Notes: generated by a model not told the origin, from the sequence alone. A stretch of 64,000 bases of DNA from Epiperipatus broadwayi (GCA_028023455.1 JAQFVV010000254.1:1302001-1366000); one strand, 5' to 3'; counted from the first letter of the stretch, positions 26,176 to 40,730 are shown. Program-made: numbers and translations.

Positions 26176-27265
26176 AAAAGTCATTAAAAACCAGTCCCTA
26201 CTTTGTGTGAGAATAGTGTACTGAAAATTACATTACAGAAATATTATTGATTGTTGACTAGATGTTGTTTTGACAGAAATATTAAAAAACAAGAGCTCTT
26301 GATTTATTTATTTTTAATCTTTTTATTTTTCTGATAAATATTTTTATTTACTTAGAATTTGAACTCTTGGTTTTTACTAAAATAATTTATATTAAAAGTA
26401 GTTTCTTCCCTTTTTTACTGCCATAAGTAAAAAAGTCTTTAGTATAATTTATTATTCAACTCTAGGTGGCAGTTCTAGTGGAAAGTTAATCTCACTTGGC
26501 TCTCCTAAATTTGTTTAGTTTAAAAAGAGGAGGGGAGTTAGACGAAGAAACTGAGTGCAAGACTAAAGGTAAGTGAAATATCCTACTTTTCTAAGTGATG
26601 AGTGGTGAAGATATGAAAGATTCTGCAATTTGCAAGGAAAATTTAAACTGTTTTTTTAATTGAACATGGCTGCTAGTAATAGCGATGTTTTAGCACAGGA
26701 GAGAATAAGAATCTTTTTCAAATCTTTCAAATGTCTTTTTAAATGGTGAAAGCATTGAAATTTGATCTCATAATGATGATAGCATTGATTTAAAAAGTGT
26801 TGCTAACAAGAATTCGATTAAAATCAGGCAAAATCTTCATTCTGGAATTTTCACACATTTTTCCAAACTGCTAGAGGCTGACAAAATCGTTTCTAGTCAT
26901 ATTCTTTTAGAAAATAAAAAAATTGTTGACTATTCTCAAACTAGAGATAATTATATTATCATAGAATATAATTTTAGTAATGAATCCAATATGCAGAAGA
27001 GGTCCAATAAACAGTTTGCATTTCTTGATAAGTGCTAGAGGCCGATAGTGTAGCTACAACAGCAAATCTCTTAACTAAACAGAAAAACATTGATATTTGT
27101 GATACAAAACATAATTTTAGTGACAATTGTAATATAAAAGATAATTCTAGTGATTGTATGACAACAGAAACCTTCCATTTCTCCTTTCCACCTTCAATAT
27201 AATGCTACTCATTAATCCATCAACTCCAATGTTTTCACTTATGCTAGGGTTGCTAATAAAAATAA

Positions 27266-29269
27266 TTGACAAAAAAGAATCATACACAAGCAAAAGATAT
27301 CCAAAACTCCTTGATTAATCTCATGAATAGTGGTGTGTCTGAATTGAATGATTTTGAAAATGAGGCCCACAACAATTTATCTATGAGTGCTGACAGTTTC
27401 ACTGAAGATCAGTTCCTTGAACTTACCAACATCTTTAATAAATGTATTCCTGATCTACTATATAAATCCATTTTTACACTATTTGAATGAGAGAACACTC
27501 ATTTTTGCTGTCACTAACAATAGATGTTCATTATTCAAATTTCCAGTAGACCAATTTGACATTTTGATTAAAGAAAAAAACTTGACAGAAGAAGTGCACA
27601 GGATCTTGGTGCTTCCAAATGACCGCTACTTAGTGGTCAAATTTAAGTCATGGGGAAACAAAAAACAATACCAGGACTATTGGTAATAAATTTCTATGTT
27701 GCATTAATACCAATTGGCCAGTTGTCTTGAAGGACAGAATTAAAAACTGTTTAATTGACTTGCAAGACAAAGATCTGCAAGAAATGTTGGGAAAATATGG
27801 GATAGTCTCAAACTTCCACTACTTAATAGAAAGAAAGGTGGGGGTCAGTTCTCTCAAACACTGCAGTATTTAGTATAACCATAAAAGGCAGGGTCAGTCT
27901 GATGGATATTCTGATCTTTGTGTCGCTACATGGTGCACCAATGGTTTTGTCCTTTGTTGGTGTCCAACTCCAGTGCTTTTATTGTCTAGCAAGAATTTAT
28001 CTGATCCTTAAGCTAGAATTTTGTGGTTTATGTGGCATTAAAAGAAACAGAATTCATAAATGTGGGAGGACATCTGGGAGTACAAATTTGTTGGACTTAG
28101 TTATGGAATCTTATAACAAAACTGTGCCAAAATAGACTGACTCCAATGATGTATCTAAGAAGCAGCCTACTACTAGAAGCACTGGACATGTGGAGATTGA
28201 AATGTGTACAGAAGGAATTAATTTGATTGAAAGATGAAAGTTCAAAAGAGGCCTTCCAGGAGGCCAGAAATCCTCATATAGATTCCTGGTGTGATGAAGC
28301 AGCCAGTAGCACATATACAAACAGTTGGTATGAAGTGGTCAGTCACAAGAAATGCAACATTTCTGATGAAGACCATAATGCAAGAATGATTATGAACAAA
28401 GAGAGCAGGTTGAGAATCCACAGTTGTCATCTGGATCAGACGATTATACCTTAAATGAGGGACAGAGCACAGTGATTTGCTTGTCTTAAAATAATGGTAT
28501 TGAAACAAAAGTTAAGAAGAACAATCAGAAAAAGAAGAATTGGAAGATTGTACCGATATGAGGGACAGAGCACAATGATTTGCTTGTCTTCAAATAATGG
28601 TATCGAAACAAAAGTTAAGAAGAACAAGCAGAAAAAGAAGACAAAATGGAAGATTGATAAAGGTAGCAATATGGAGATGGATATTCCAAGATGAGATGTC
28701 AACTGAATCCCACATAGCTCAAGTTGCTCAGCTCAGAAGAAAAGAAAAAACCTGAAGGAGCTAAAGCAGAGTGGCAGATTCAGGTTAAAGATGATGAGTC
28801 GCTGAAGCAAAAAAAACAATGGTAATAATGGGTTGCCTCTGAGGGTGCAACCAAATACAAAAAGGTCATATTTTTGATAAGAATAGAGGACTAATGCTGT
28901 TTCTTCCACTGACACATTGCAGGAAGAGGGATCAGATGACACAATGGAAAAAGAAGTGGCTCGGGAAGACATATTTTGTCTGGAGCTGCATCAGGCTCCT
29001 TCGGAAGAGAAGGTCTCAGTGTTGACACTTTCACTATTCATCCAAATGACCTAACATCTGAACCTTCTGATCTCAGTGTTGACACTTTCACTAGTCATCC
29101 AGATGTACTAATGTCTGAATCTTCTGGCATGTTTGGACCTGGTATTTTGGGGTCTTCTTTAAAGACATTGGCACTACAACAACCAATTGGATGTTGGGCC
29201 ATGAGGACATGGTTAATGCTTCTGGTTCTCCTCAGGGCCTTGGTCACAGTAATCAGTAACTTCTGTTAG
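27266..29269 (+). pseudogene. LINE ORF1 (nucleic-acid-binding gag-like protein), decayed
   Basis: The first piece (27,266-27,490) ends in a frameshift and continues as ILVLPNDRYLVVKFKSWGNK (27,600-27,686). A knuckle region follows at about 27,975-28,072 with CFYC and LEFCGLCGIKRNRIHKC, matching the tandem zinc-knuckle layout of Tx1-type ORF1. The long charged tail carries two internal tandem duplications: a 102-bp period (gagggacagagcacagtgat at 28,457 and again at 28,559) and a 63-bp period encoding LSVDTFT.HP (about 29,010 and 29,073). ORF1 proteins bind element RNA and act as chaperones. This copy has multiple stops. Confidence 0.7.
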
Positions 29270-29329
29270 TCTGAGTTTGTTTTCTTGGTTTTTGGAGATC
29301 ATTCTTCTCTTTATTAATTTTCTTCTAAA

Positions 29330-32300
29330 ATGTTAATTTCAATCATTGGGATCAATGTCAGGCATTTAAATTCCCTGGCAAGATTACATGCCATTGAAAA
29401 TTGGTTTAATCTTAATCCACCACAGGTCATCTGCATGGTGGAGATAAAAATTAGTCAAAGGTCAAGCTACAGAATTGACTTGTTTTTTCTTCCTTTGGCT
29501 AGCTTTAAATAATCAACCTTTCTCATTGTGGCTGGAAGTGTTGCAATATTTATAAATAGATGCAGAGCTCTTTCAGAGTTCAAAGTCATTTTTCTTGTTT
29601 CTAATTGTATTATCTTTGATATATATTATGGCAAACTTTGTTTTAATTTGGTTTATCTATACTTATAAAGCAATGAGATATTTATCAGGAAAATCATAGA
29701 TACTATTAATGTATTCAGGTTTTAAATTCCCTTCCCCTGTGGTCTTTAGGGAATTTTAACATGAGTTATGAGTGATTTAATCGTCAATATGTGCACTTGC
29801 TCAATAAAGGGGTCATGTATGGTAGGGTTTTTTTCTTCCAGATGCATTTTCTTATTATACCTGTAAATGGAGGACCCTTATAGACCTCCCTTACTACACA
29901 CCAGACTTACACTTTCAGTTTAATGCAGTACTGAGGTTGATCAGTTTTTTTGACCACCTGGTATTGCACATTGACACTGAGATGGATGATAGGTCTCTGA
30001 TCATGTATGGTTTGAGGAGTACTATAAGGCTGGTCAATAAACATACCATTTCTGCAGGTCTCATTTCAGAAATTTACATATATTTGTTTAAAATCAATAT
30101 TTTGAATTTGGGTCCTTTTCATGCCTTGACAGCCTTCTTTGAAGTAGTGCAGGCTATTATTAAAAAATTTACTTGGAATTCACCTGGCCCAACAAATTTA
30201 TTACTTGAGCTAAATGATATTTGCAAATAAACTGGACTTACTCTCTGGCAGTAGTCACAGTGTTAATGAAATTCTACAGCTGAAGGAACTTTACCTGAAC
30301 AGTCAAATGGCCTTGGCAGAACACATTGCCATTAAGCATGCCTGTAGAGTCCTTGGGAACTAGCACTGTTGGACTAGAAGTTATTTGTGGTTGGTGCTGG
30401 GAGGAAGAAGGAAACAAAATTACTCCCTCATCAATTATACTTGATGGGCAGTCATATATTAGAGATGCTATGATCCTGGAAATCCATAATTACTTCATCT
30501 CAAAGTTACAAAGTCAAAAAAGAACTGATAGTAGAGCTGAGTGCTGGGTGGATAACTCATTGGATCATGAATCACTAGTCAAGCTATCCTTGAAAAATTC
30601 AAATCATTCCCAGAGGGGGCCCACTCTGGTCCACATGCAATTCCCAAGTTTCTCTTGCTACACCTGTTATTTCATTATGCCAATCATTTTGGGAGTCATC
30701 AATGAGCTGGCCACAGGATGTAGGTCAGTTGAGGTACTGTAGCCTGGTCTTGCTAGGATCCTTTCTAAAAAAATATGGTTCACCCTCAGCTCTCTAGTCT
30801 TTGGCCAATTTCTATAATGCCTCTGGTCATCAAGATTATTGAGTCAACTTTTTAAAAATCACAAAATATAATTTTATCAAAATTTATCTGCTGTGCAGTT
30901 CACAAGAAAAAGGCTGTCCACAACCAATGCTGTTTGTTTAAGATTCTGCTCAAGGATGTGAGGCATTGTAGAGATGTCAGGCCGATTCCTGTCCAACTAG
31001 ACATCAGGGCAGTGTTTGACTCAGTGAGGATTGATCAGCTCATTGGAGTACTTAGATGTTATATGGTCTCTGAGGCCCATCTTTCCATAATTGAAAATCT
31101 TAGTTACAAAAAGATTCTGGTCACTTTGGATAAAGGTGGCACCTGGGTTTTATCCAGATCTCTCCATCCGACAGGGTTCCCCATTCAGTACTATTTTATT
31201 CATAGCATTCATCAACATGCTACTCATTAGATTTGAGAGGGACCTACCAGTTATGCACATTGCAAATCTGGGAAGAGCAGTCAAGGGTCTTGCCTATGTC
31301 AATGATACTGTGGTGTTTCTTCCATTGGAGAAATCTATTCCTGGTCTCAAGAAGATCATGGACTTGTATTCTGAGAACTATTGCCTTAGCTTTAATCAGG
31401 AGAAGTCTGTGGCATGGCAGTTATTGACTGGGAAGAAAGTTTCTTCTAGTTTTTGGGCCTTGCTGCAAAATTTTCTTGGTTTTCCCTTTATGCTTTCTAC
31501 AAGAGATATGAGAATTTAGGTTCAAAGAAAACTACTTGAAGCAGTCAAAAGCACAGTTGATTCAATTTCAAAGATTTACCTGTCATTAGTGGGAAAAGTG
31601 GCATTACTTAATATCCTAGCCTTTCTAAAGATAAATTATTTCATTCCAATAATAAAGCCAACTAAAGGTTTCCAGGCAATGGTTAATTTTCTTTGCTCTC
31701 GGCTACTCTGGAAGAAAAAAGTTGTCACCATAAGCTACAGAAAGATGTGTCAACCCAAAAAGGCTGATGGTCTTGCCCTTCACTCTATCCAAATCATTCT
31801 GTATCAAAGGGTCCATAATCTGTGATTGGGCTGAAAGAGTGGTTTACATCAGCTGCTTTTTATTTTTTAATCCCCCCCACTCACTCCTGCCTATACATAT
31901 GCTGCTGCCTAAAAAACCTCTGGGTTAGCTGGAGAGGCATGTTGAATTGGGTAAGAGGGCAGGTATTGGAGGTAAATTGTTGTTGGCTAAATTAAAATAT
32001 TGGGATGTATACCAATTGCTTAACTCTACCACAGCCACTCCTCATGGCTTCTTGGGACTTTTGAATGATCTGTTAATAAGGAAATTTAACTTCTGGATGC
32101 TGAAGGAAAGATTTCTGGATTTCATCATAAAAGTAAATTTGAGACCACCAGTGAATTTTTAGTCATGAGGAGAGAGGTTTTACCAAACTAAATCCAGTCT
32201 GCCAGATGTGCAATTGAAGAGAATGAATCAATGCAGCATCTCTTCTTTGATTGTGTGATATTAAATAAATGCAGGACAATACTCAATGGTTGGATGACAT

Positions 32301-32405
32301 CCTATAATCAAAGGATTTTTAACCAGAATGAATGCCTGAAAACTGAAATCTTTGAAATAATTAGATTGTCAATCATCATGCCATCTAATTTTTGGGAAGA
32401 GTAAC
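29330..32405 (+). pseudogene. LINE ORF2: APE endonuclease and reverse transcriptase, decayed
   Basis: The N-terminus (29,330-29,512) reads NVRHLNSLARLHAIENWFNL and PQVICMVEIKIS, the start of an APE-like endonuclease, with Val where the catalytic Glu-containing ETK-type motif is expected to follow. RT motifs follow: PISIMPLVIKIIEST (about 30,803-30,850), VQLDIRAVFDSVRIDQLIGV (about 30,985-31,045), a GSPFSTILFIAFIN block (about 31,175), and GLAYVNDTVVFLP (about 31,287-31,325), where YADD is expected. So the first catalytic Asp is Asn. Downstream are LSLVGKVALLNILAFLKINY (31,580) and CQMC ... HLFFDC (about 32,200-32,255), a C-terminal Cys/His motif of many LINEs. Several stops and frameshifts disrupt it. 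Confidence 0.8.
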
Positions 32406-34089
32406 AGTAGTTTACATAATTAACTTTTGTGCAATATCAAGGCTGACAGAAAGAGAGATCATATGATTTCACCAGAAAAAATGTATAATGATACCCAGAA
32501 GCTGGTGGTGTTGCCAGAATAGTTTTTATGTCAGTGCTGGGGGGTTTTCTTAATGATCTTTCCAAGGGTTACTCGGCATAAGCCACTAAGATGGCTCTAG
32601 TCATGGCTAGGAGTGCCTGTTTCAGGCAATTAAGAGCCAAAAAATCAGCTCTCCTATAATGGTTATAAAGCTGGGGAAGGTGTTTTGGTTCCCTGCCTAT
32701 GTTTTGTCTAGTAAAGATACCAAACTCTCAATAGAAAGAAGAATGACAAGACTGTTGAAAAGAGTGCATCTTGCTCAAACTGTCTGAACACTCATCATGA
32801 TTTAAGACAATTTAGTTATTTTCCCTTTGTATTTGCTTTACTATTTCTGCTTTGTATTCATAGTCAATAAATTTATTTTTAAAAATATAGTCTGAGTTAT
32901 TTAATTTAAGGCTGCAATCGTTTTTTCTTGTTAAAACAAAAAGAGGGAGGGTATTTGAACTAAAGATTCTAACTTTCTTATTTTAGCATGCACAAAATAA
33001 AGGAGTCATGGCATTAATAATCCTAACTCAATAAACAAATAAGAATCCTGCTTCCCCCTCTCAAAAAAGTGGGTGATTTAAATCATTTGCACAAATTTAC
33101 ATCATAATTATACTATTCACCCTTATATCCATCAGTAATTGCTATTAATATGATATCAGTCTAAGATATCAAAAGTGGCTTAGCATAATATTATAACAAA
33201 CATTGAAACTTAAGTGTTTCTTATCTAAGTGTTTTTAATGCTTATATTAATTCAATTACAATTTGTCTAAGAAAAGTTAACAACATATACTTAATGAATT
33301 AAATTAGTATGAATTTTTTTTTTCATAAACCTTAAAATCAACTACAATTTTCTAAGATATAAACTGAATTTTTATACATGGACAAATCTGACCCTGTGAT
33401 GGCATGACCAACTATCATTAGTATTAATAATAGGTACTGTTAAATCGAGGGGATCATTCTATCTATTGTCAAATTATTTAGTACTATATGATGAAATTTT
33501 CTGTTTATGTGTAATATGCTATATGGAAATAAAAACATGTTTTCAAATTTTGACAGAAAAATTCTTAAAGTTAATCAATGATTACAATGTCTAAATTACT
33601 AAAAAGATTAAATACTTAATATTTGTTAGTAAATATATTTGGCTGTTGCATACAAATTTATGTTTTTCCTACTATATGAGAATCACATCTTATTGTATGA
33701 GATCACTTTCACTAATGTTTGTTTTCCCATGCCTGCTATGAAGGATTAACAAGTACCCCTAAGAAGAATATCTCTACAGCTAAATTGAAAATTAATTTTC
33801 CAAAGCTAACTATCCCAAAATGGAAAGAAAATAAAACTTTATTTGGTAATATTTATGTCCCATTTTATTCTTTCTAAATTTTATTTTTAAAAATGCAGTG
33901 TTTTTAATTGCATGCAACTCATATGTCTAACACTATAAAATAAATCAATGACAAACTTTAGATAAGTAACAGCAACACTATTCTATTTTGTTCTAATACG
34001 TTACCCTCAATGTTAAAACCTACTATTACAAATATTATTAGCAATAGCTAACAATAGTACATATGCTTAAATTTATTTTTATTACTCTC

Positions 34090-35395
34090 ATGTACACATT
34101 ATGTTTCATATTTGAACTGTTTGTGATTATCCCAATGTAGTGTGTTGTAGTGTGTGTGAATATGTATCTACATGGATATGCAATTAATTGTAAATAAACA
34201 TATTTTATTTATTAAAATTACCATACACAATATGTGGATAAATTATTCCTCACTAAGTACATTCCAGAAAATTTACATATTGTAAGCCTACATTGAATTT
34301 TATTAAATGTATACTAAATTATTTAGATTTATGCAAAAACTTGACTGATATATAAACTGTAGCTAATTAATTAATTATGTATATGTACAATATGTTCTAC
34401 TAATATAACACAAAGATGAACTGTAGTGTGCATGTATAAATTATCATACACACACCAATGAAGATAATTCTACAAATAGAAAATTTCTTCCCTGAAAAGA
34501 TTAATGCTTTAGTTTTCACCTATTTATATTGTAACCCTTATGTCTCATTTTACAGGTGTTGCTTTTATGTGAATATTTTTCTTTATTATGTATAACAAAA
34601 TATTAAAATTCATGAATATAGAATAAATTTTAAAGTAGTTTTAAAAAGTTAACAATAAGTGTAAAACTAAAATATATTCTATTTTTTTTATTTTAAAATA
34701 TTACTATTTTAAATAAAAGCAACATTACTATAGAAACCAGTCCCAAATGAATGGAAGAGGGAATAAAAACAATAAAACCATTTGCATTACAAGAAATGGT
34801 GGGAATAATTGTTACTTTGTCTTCATGTCTTTTACTTTATAGAGGCCCATAAAATTTTATAAAGATTTAAAGTTAATATTATGCATTTTATGGAATAGAA
34901 AACCCTCCAGAATGCTTTCCCTAATCTTTCCAGTATTGTAGCTGAATATGGAGCTACAGGCAAAAAAATGCCTTAAAAATTAACTTTAATCTTCCAATCC
35001 ATTCACCACTGTTCAATGCTAAAGAAATATTTGACATTTACTTGCTACAAAAGGGAAAACTAATCATCTAAAGTGTTATGCCATAGAAATGTATTTCTAT
35101 AATTAATCTGCAAATCTATTTATTTTAAATGCTCAAAGAAAAATTGCAATGGAAACTCTCATATACCAACTGCCATGGAATGAACCAAAAGAAGCTAAAA
35201 TGTTATATTGCCAGCAGACATTAACATTTAATGATTAATAGTCATACTACCACATTTACAGATACAAAATGTATATATGAGCTTCCAAAGTCATAAAGGT
35301 AATTAAGCTATTCTCAAAGAGTTATTGTAAGTTACAAAAAATTTTTCCTCTTACATATAGATTGTCAAAAAATTTTAATTATAAATATGAAAAAA
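34090..35395. other. AT-rich stretch, no recognisable gene
   Basis: Sequence after the last recognisable unit block (about 34,080) shows no long frame, repeat or RNA gene. It may be diverged unit sequence. Confidence 0.35.
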
Positions 35396-35397
35396 TA

Positions 35398-35592
<195 letters not shown>

Positions 35593-36164
35593 ATTCTATC
35601 TATTCTTTAATTAAAGTTCTTGTTGTTAATAATTTTGTTGATTTTCATTTCTCATCCAAATCCAATCTATTTATTTTCTTAATGTAATAAACTATTAGAT
35701 AGAGGGTAACAATCAGGAAATATAATTAAATTTGAATGGAAACTTGTTTTTGTAGGCTCAATTTGTTTGTTGCTTGTGATTATTATCAACTTGTCAATTA
35801 TAAATAAGTTGTACATAGTCACTCCACCATGCACAAATAAATGTTACCCATTAGTTATCTTTAAATTTCTCTAGACTAAAATTAATTTGCAAATACTATA
35901 TTTTTTCCATTTTATTGTTAACTTGATTATTACCAATTGTGAAAAGAGTAGTTATCAACATAACACATTGAACTGCATTAAAATATGTATAATTCATGGG
36001 CATTTTGGCATTTGTAATATTTAAAAAGCTAAAAAAAAAAAAGTAAAATTTAAAGATCATTCAAAAAATGCAATTTATTTTTTATTTTTTTTAATTAATA
36101 TAATTTATTTTTGGATAGCATACAATGGAAATTATTTTTGTGTTTCACATTATCTATTTAATAT

Positions 36165-36460
36165 ATATGGGATTTGAACTCAGACATTCACATGACTCTC
36201 AACTCTCCATGCCATCTCATATTGCTGACCCACCTGATCACTCACATGTTGAAAAGATGAATAATCACCTATATACCTATTTCACATTAAGCCAACAATC
36301 ATCAGTTGGTCCAGATTACCATCTCCACACATATATACAATCAGTGCTCAATTTTATATTAGGATAGCCAATCATCATACTTTAATGGACAAGCTTCAAA
36401 CTACTCCAACCCACAACACTTCAGTCGTCAATTTCATTGAAAATCTGATGATGGAACATT
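36165..36460 (+). repeat. SSVGPD repeat, copy 5 (well preserved)
   Basis: The repeat starts gggatttgaactcagacatt and contains aaagatgaataatcacctat, atcatcagttggtccagatt and aatcagtgctcaatttt. It ends with caagcttcaaactactccaa and a gaaaatctgatgatggaaca tail. The tail resembles the end of the minus-strand copy at 47,720 (gagcgttccatcttcagatt reversed), so the family seems to have a defined 3' end. Confidence 0.8.
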
Positions 36461-36599
36461 TAATTAAAATAAAAGTTAAAGCTGGAAGAAATAAAAATAT
36501 ATACAGATTGTTAATCCAGATGAATAAAATAAATAAATTACAAATGCAAGAGATTATAATCAAAATTTTAACACAAATTAAAGATTGCTGAATTAATGT

Positions 36600-38900
36600 A
36601 TAAAAAAAACTTTGTAGCTGAAAATACAAAATAAATGTACAAGATTATCAACTTGTATTTTAATAACAAAAGACAAAAAGTATATGCACAGCGATCACAA
36701 ACCTGGTCAAGGGTATAAAAAGAAAAAAGAACTTCAAACAGCACCATTGTGCTTAAGGACATGCATCCTGGATGGAAGAGAAGATGGGGCCTAATTGCAG
36801 TTTCCTTGTTCTCTCAGCCATACTAAAAATTCAGGACATCTCATGCTGAACTAAGTCTTCATGTGGGAGTGGAAATTGGGGCATTTGCAGATACCTTCTT
36901 TCACCATAAAAATGTCACTCCAAAACCCATATCTTGCAACTGATCACAAACATAAAGAAATGTTGACAGAGTGAACATACACACATGCTACCATAATCTT
37001 CATGTCTTAAATGTTTGCAAACTAATTTTAACTGTCTACCTAACAAGAAGCTTTAAATACCAATAGAGACATTCACTGATAGATTATAGAAAAAACTGAA
37101 GAAGAAAAGTGTCGTTAACATTAGTATCGGGATTAGCATGTGTATATTTTTTACAATTTTATTAATTATCATTAATATAAAACTTTCATTTGTATGTTCT
37201 TAATTTTAGTTGTTAATTTTATTATTCAGTTTTAAATGTATAAATTACCTTTGCCAATATGCTTCTTTAACAGTTAAGCCCAGGATAATTTCATATAAAA
37301 TATTAAAAGTGACAAGAAAGCTCATTTTCTGAAATATTGCATTATAGTTATTTGGTATATGGTGGGAAATCATTGAGTCTATGGACTCTGGTGCCCCCTC
37401 AATTAAAAACTGATTCACCAGCAATCAAATTGTAAATAATATTAGATCAGTTAATCAGGAAATATAACTATATGTTTGAAATATTTGAACTTATAAATGA
37501 ACTGAATATTTTTTCTATAGTTTGATTAACTTGCACTTTATAGTGTGTAAAATAAAACCTAACTCTATACTGCAAGATGTTAATAAACATTACAATAGAT
37601 ATTTATTTTGTTATGAGTAAATAAACTCTTTAATTTTATTTATGTTAAATGTGTTTTTATTATTTGTTTCATTATTGTTGCAGTTCAATAGTATTATAAA
37701 TAAGACCCACAGACAATATTGCAGATAGTCTAAAATCAATGAAAGACCTGAAGTTTCCAGCAGATTAGATGCAATCAACAAATGTTGCTAGAAAGTAAAG
37801 AGAAAATAGGCAAATGATACATGGTACTGCAAAATGTATTAGAGAAGAACTTATATTACAGGTAGAAAAAACAAGTATATCTAAAATGGAAAGTGATTGA
37901 AAATAAAATATATAATGAAAGGAACAAATTAATAAAACAATGAATAAAAGGTAGATGCTAGTACTGGAGATGATATAAACTATCATAGATAGGATGGAAA
38001 AGCTCAAACTCTGAGAATTAAAACAAATATTTTGAAGAGCAGCAGCATTGAAATGCCACCCAAAAGAGTTTGAGGGAGACCCAAAGAGAGATAGCTGGTA
38101 TAAATAATGAAATAAAAAAGGGAATATTCTAAAATGAAAAAGGATAATTAAAACTGGTTGAAAACATAGAACAAAAAAAAATAAAAGAAGGTATCAGATA
38201 GAGGCCATACCAAAAGAATTAAATAAAATCCTGAATACAGAATGCATAAGAAATTCAGATCTTTATTGTAATATTAACCTATTTTTAAATTTTTAAGTGT
38301 TTCTAGATAATGCTGGAGGATCACCAATGGAGATTGGATAACTATTTTTAATTGAATAAATTAAATAAAAATGAACAAGTGATTGTAGGATATAGCCACA
38401 TCCAAAGTACTTCAAAAGAATAGTGTTCCTTAATAATTAAGCCAACCTTTATGCAGAGTATCATGATGCAATCCTTAACAACTTCTGAAATGAGGAAAGG
38501 CAAGAAGGGATCCCATAACAGGTGATGAAAGAAAGCTTATAGATAGCTAATGGTGAAAGATACACACAGTTTTTAAGAAATCAAGTGGCAAAGTTAAGAA
38601 TTCTCAATACTTCTGCTTTAATAAAAAGTTAAATCATTAAAATAGTACACCACAATCTACCAATGGATCAGATGCTTTTAAGCATGTACAACAGGCTATT
38701 AAATAAGTGGCAGAGTTTCTTAATGCTATTAACAGGGCCAGAATGGCAATGGCAAAAATAAAAACAAGTCCTTTAATAAATTTAGAAAAGAACTTCACAT
38801 AGGATGTATAGAGATATGGGATAATATTAGGTTCTAACCATACTGGGAAAAAAAGCAGTATTTGTTGTCTAAATTGAACTCAAATTGTAAGACAATCTAG
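36600..38900. other. Stretch with scattered coding-like patches, no assignable gene
   Basis: Patches such as RPEVSSRLDAINKCC (about 37,745-37,790) and VAEFLNAINRARMAMAKIKT (about 38,707-38,766) read like decayed protein sequence, but frames change within ~60 bases. No family is recognised. It may be an old retrocopy or transposon relic contiguous with the small ORF at 38,905. Confidence 0.25.
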
Positions 38901-38904
38901 ATAA

Positions 38905-39120
38905 TCAGTTAGTCCAGCTCAGTCACCATTTGGACATCCATTGCCTGGCATGAACCAGATGCCATCAAGATTTAATAGCAAAAGTAAATCACAAAAAGGA
39001 TTTAGTACTAATTCAGATGGTGGTGGGACTTATTTCAAATCAACCCAGATAAAAACACCATCATCAATGAAAAGTATCTGGAGTAATGTAGAGACTGACC
39101 AATATGGAACAGTAGAATAA
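38905..39120 (+). pseudogene. Orphan coding-like segment, Ser/Pro/Gly-rich
   Basis: An open frame of 71 codons ends with TAA at 39,118-39,120. The peptide includes PAQSPFGHPLPGMNQMPSRF and SDGGGTYFKSTQIKTPSSMK, a composition typical of a disordered C-terminal tail and unlike random AT-rich translation. The upstream sequence shows related coding-like patches with stops. It could be the end of a processed pseudogene or a real last exon. No family is recognised and function is unknown. Confidence 0.3.
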
Positions 39121-39129
39121 TGGTTATTG

Positions 39130-40595
39130 ATGACTTTGGATGTGTTTTAAAAATATGTTTTTGGGTAAAAATTTATAATAAAAAATAAAAGAAATTGTAG
39201 AACTAAATATTATACAAATCCTGATTGTAACTATTATAAGAACAAAGTAAAGAAATAAAAATTATGTAACAGACCATACATTGCCTGAAAGTTTAAGTTT
39301 AAAAGTGAGTACATTATCTCATCATGATGAATTGGGAGAGTGAAGAGAATTGATGTGTTAATATTTTCAGAGCTTCTGGAGATGTTAATATTGTGGTATG
39401 TGGGTGTGCACTGTTGGAGGTCTGAATGATATATAGTGAAAATGTTGTGTTCAGATAATCATGTACAACATTGTTTTGGAAAATATTTTGAGAATTTCAA
39501 TGCACCATTACTATCTGCTAAGACAAGCATTTTCAATGAAAGAAAGTTTCTTGTTTTACATAGTCAGTAGAAGAATTTTTGATTTTTTTTTTTTTGTTAT
39601 TTTGATTTTGTTTGGGTTTTACTTGTAGATCATCCTGGTTTGCTATTCTATATTTATACATGATTATTCTGCAATATTTGGCTCATACTATCAAAGCATT
39701 TTAGGAATTTTCAGGGGGGGGGGGCATCAGTCATGAAGTTTGATGGTGAATCTGGAAATGAAAGTACACATGAATTTTCAAAGCACTGTAATTCATCAAG
39801 ATCAAATAAAGTTAAAAGTGTAAAAGAGAATAAATAATAAAATAGATCAAAAGAGGAAGATTAGATAAATAGATCATATGCCTTGGTGAATAAAAAATGG
39901 ATTCAGAGTAGATTTAACACTATGACAATATTTTATTTTATTTTTTGATGAAGAGGTATGTACCAGAACATTACGGTACATGGATTTAAACCCTGTAATT
40001 TCCACCTCATTAAAAATAAATAACATTTTATTTTTTACAAAAAAAAAATTTTAATAGTATATTTTAACGAATTAAAATGGTATATTTAAAATATATGTAA
40101 AACCATGCATGGTTAAGTGTTGCTGTAATCAAAATAAATTCAATTATTCTGCTTTATTAAACTTTTCAAAAAGAACCGAGGGAAAAAAAAAAAATTATAA
40201 CATTTTTTTACAAATTAAAATGTTTTGTTTTAATTTTTATTTTTAAGTGGACGAACTTCAGTACTAAAATTTTAACTTTAATTCAACGTTATAGTCACTA
40301 TTTTTATTTGAATAACTAAACATCAACAGGGCATGGGCAAACAAACAGGTGTTGAAAAAGAAGCTATAAAATATACTGCTATTCTCATACCACAGTAAGC
40401 GAAACAATGTACATGATATAAATGTAGTCGACCTGTAAGGAGTTGACTAATCAATATTTAAATAACCAGGCTTTTAATAAATTTATTGCATGGATTTTAG
40501 GACACTGTTAAGCAATTAATATTCTAAGAATTTTTCCATAATCCGTTTATAATTAAAATGGGCAACATAACATGAGTTCACTTAATGGCACCTAC
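39130..40595. other. AT-rich spacer
   Basis: This contains a G10 run at 39,715-39,724 and A/T homopolymers. I see no gene, RNA or recognisable transposon part. Confidence 0.35.
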
Positions 40596-40599
40596 CTGG

Positions 40600-40730
40600 T
40601 CAAATTTGGGCTGTAGATCATTTATTCTTTGGTCACGTGTATCGGTTGTATGACAAAGAGTGAATAGCTGAAGGGAATTTGAAAGTTTGTGTTCAAATTC
40701 CTTATAATTACTTCTAAACCCCAAGTATAT
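40600..40730 (-). repeat. SSVGPD repeat, copy 6 (partial)
   Basis: The sequence ggtcacgtgtatcggttgta followed by gaatttgaaagtttgtgttc matches the 5' third of the family in reverse complement. The rest is missing or diverged. Confidence 0.55.

Larger units (their letters stand above)
26460..32888 (+). mobile_element. Near full-length but dead Tx1/L1-like LINE
   Basis: The element interrupts tandem unit copy C: unit sequence ends at about 26,458 and resumes at about 32,890. It has a ~0.8-kb 5' leader, an ORF1 with zinc knuckle, an ORF2 with APE-type endonuclease and reverse transcriptase, a C-terminal Cys/His motif and an AATAAA-containing end at 32,868-32,888. Domain order and the ORF1/ORF2 layout are those of L1/Tx1-type non-LTR retrotransposons. 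Many stops and frameshifts mean it is inactive. Confidence 0.8.
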
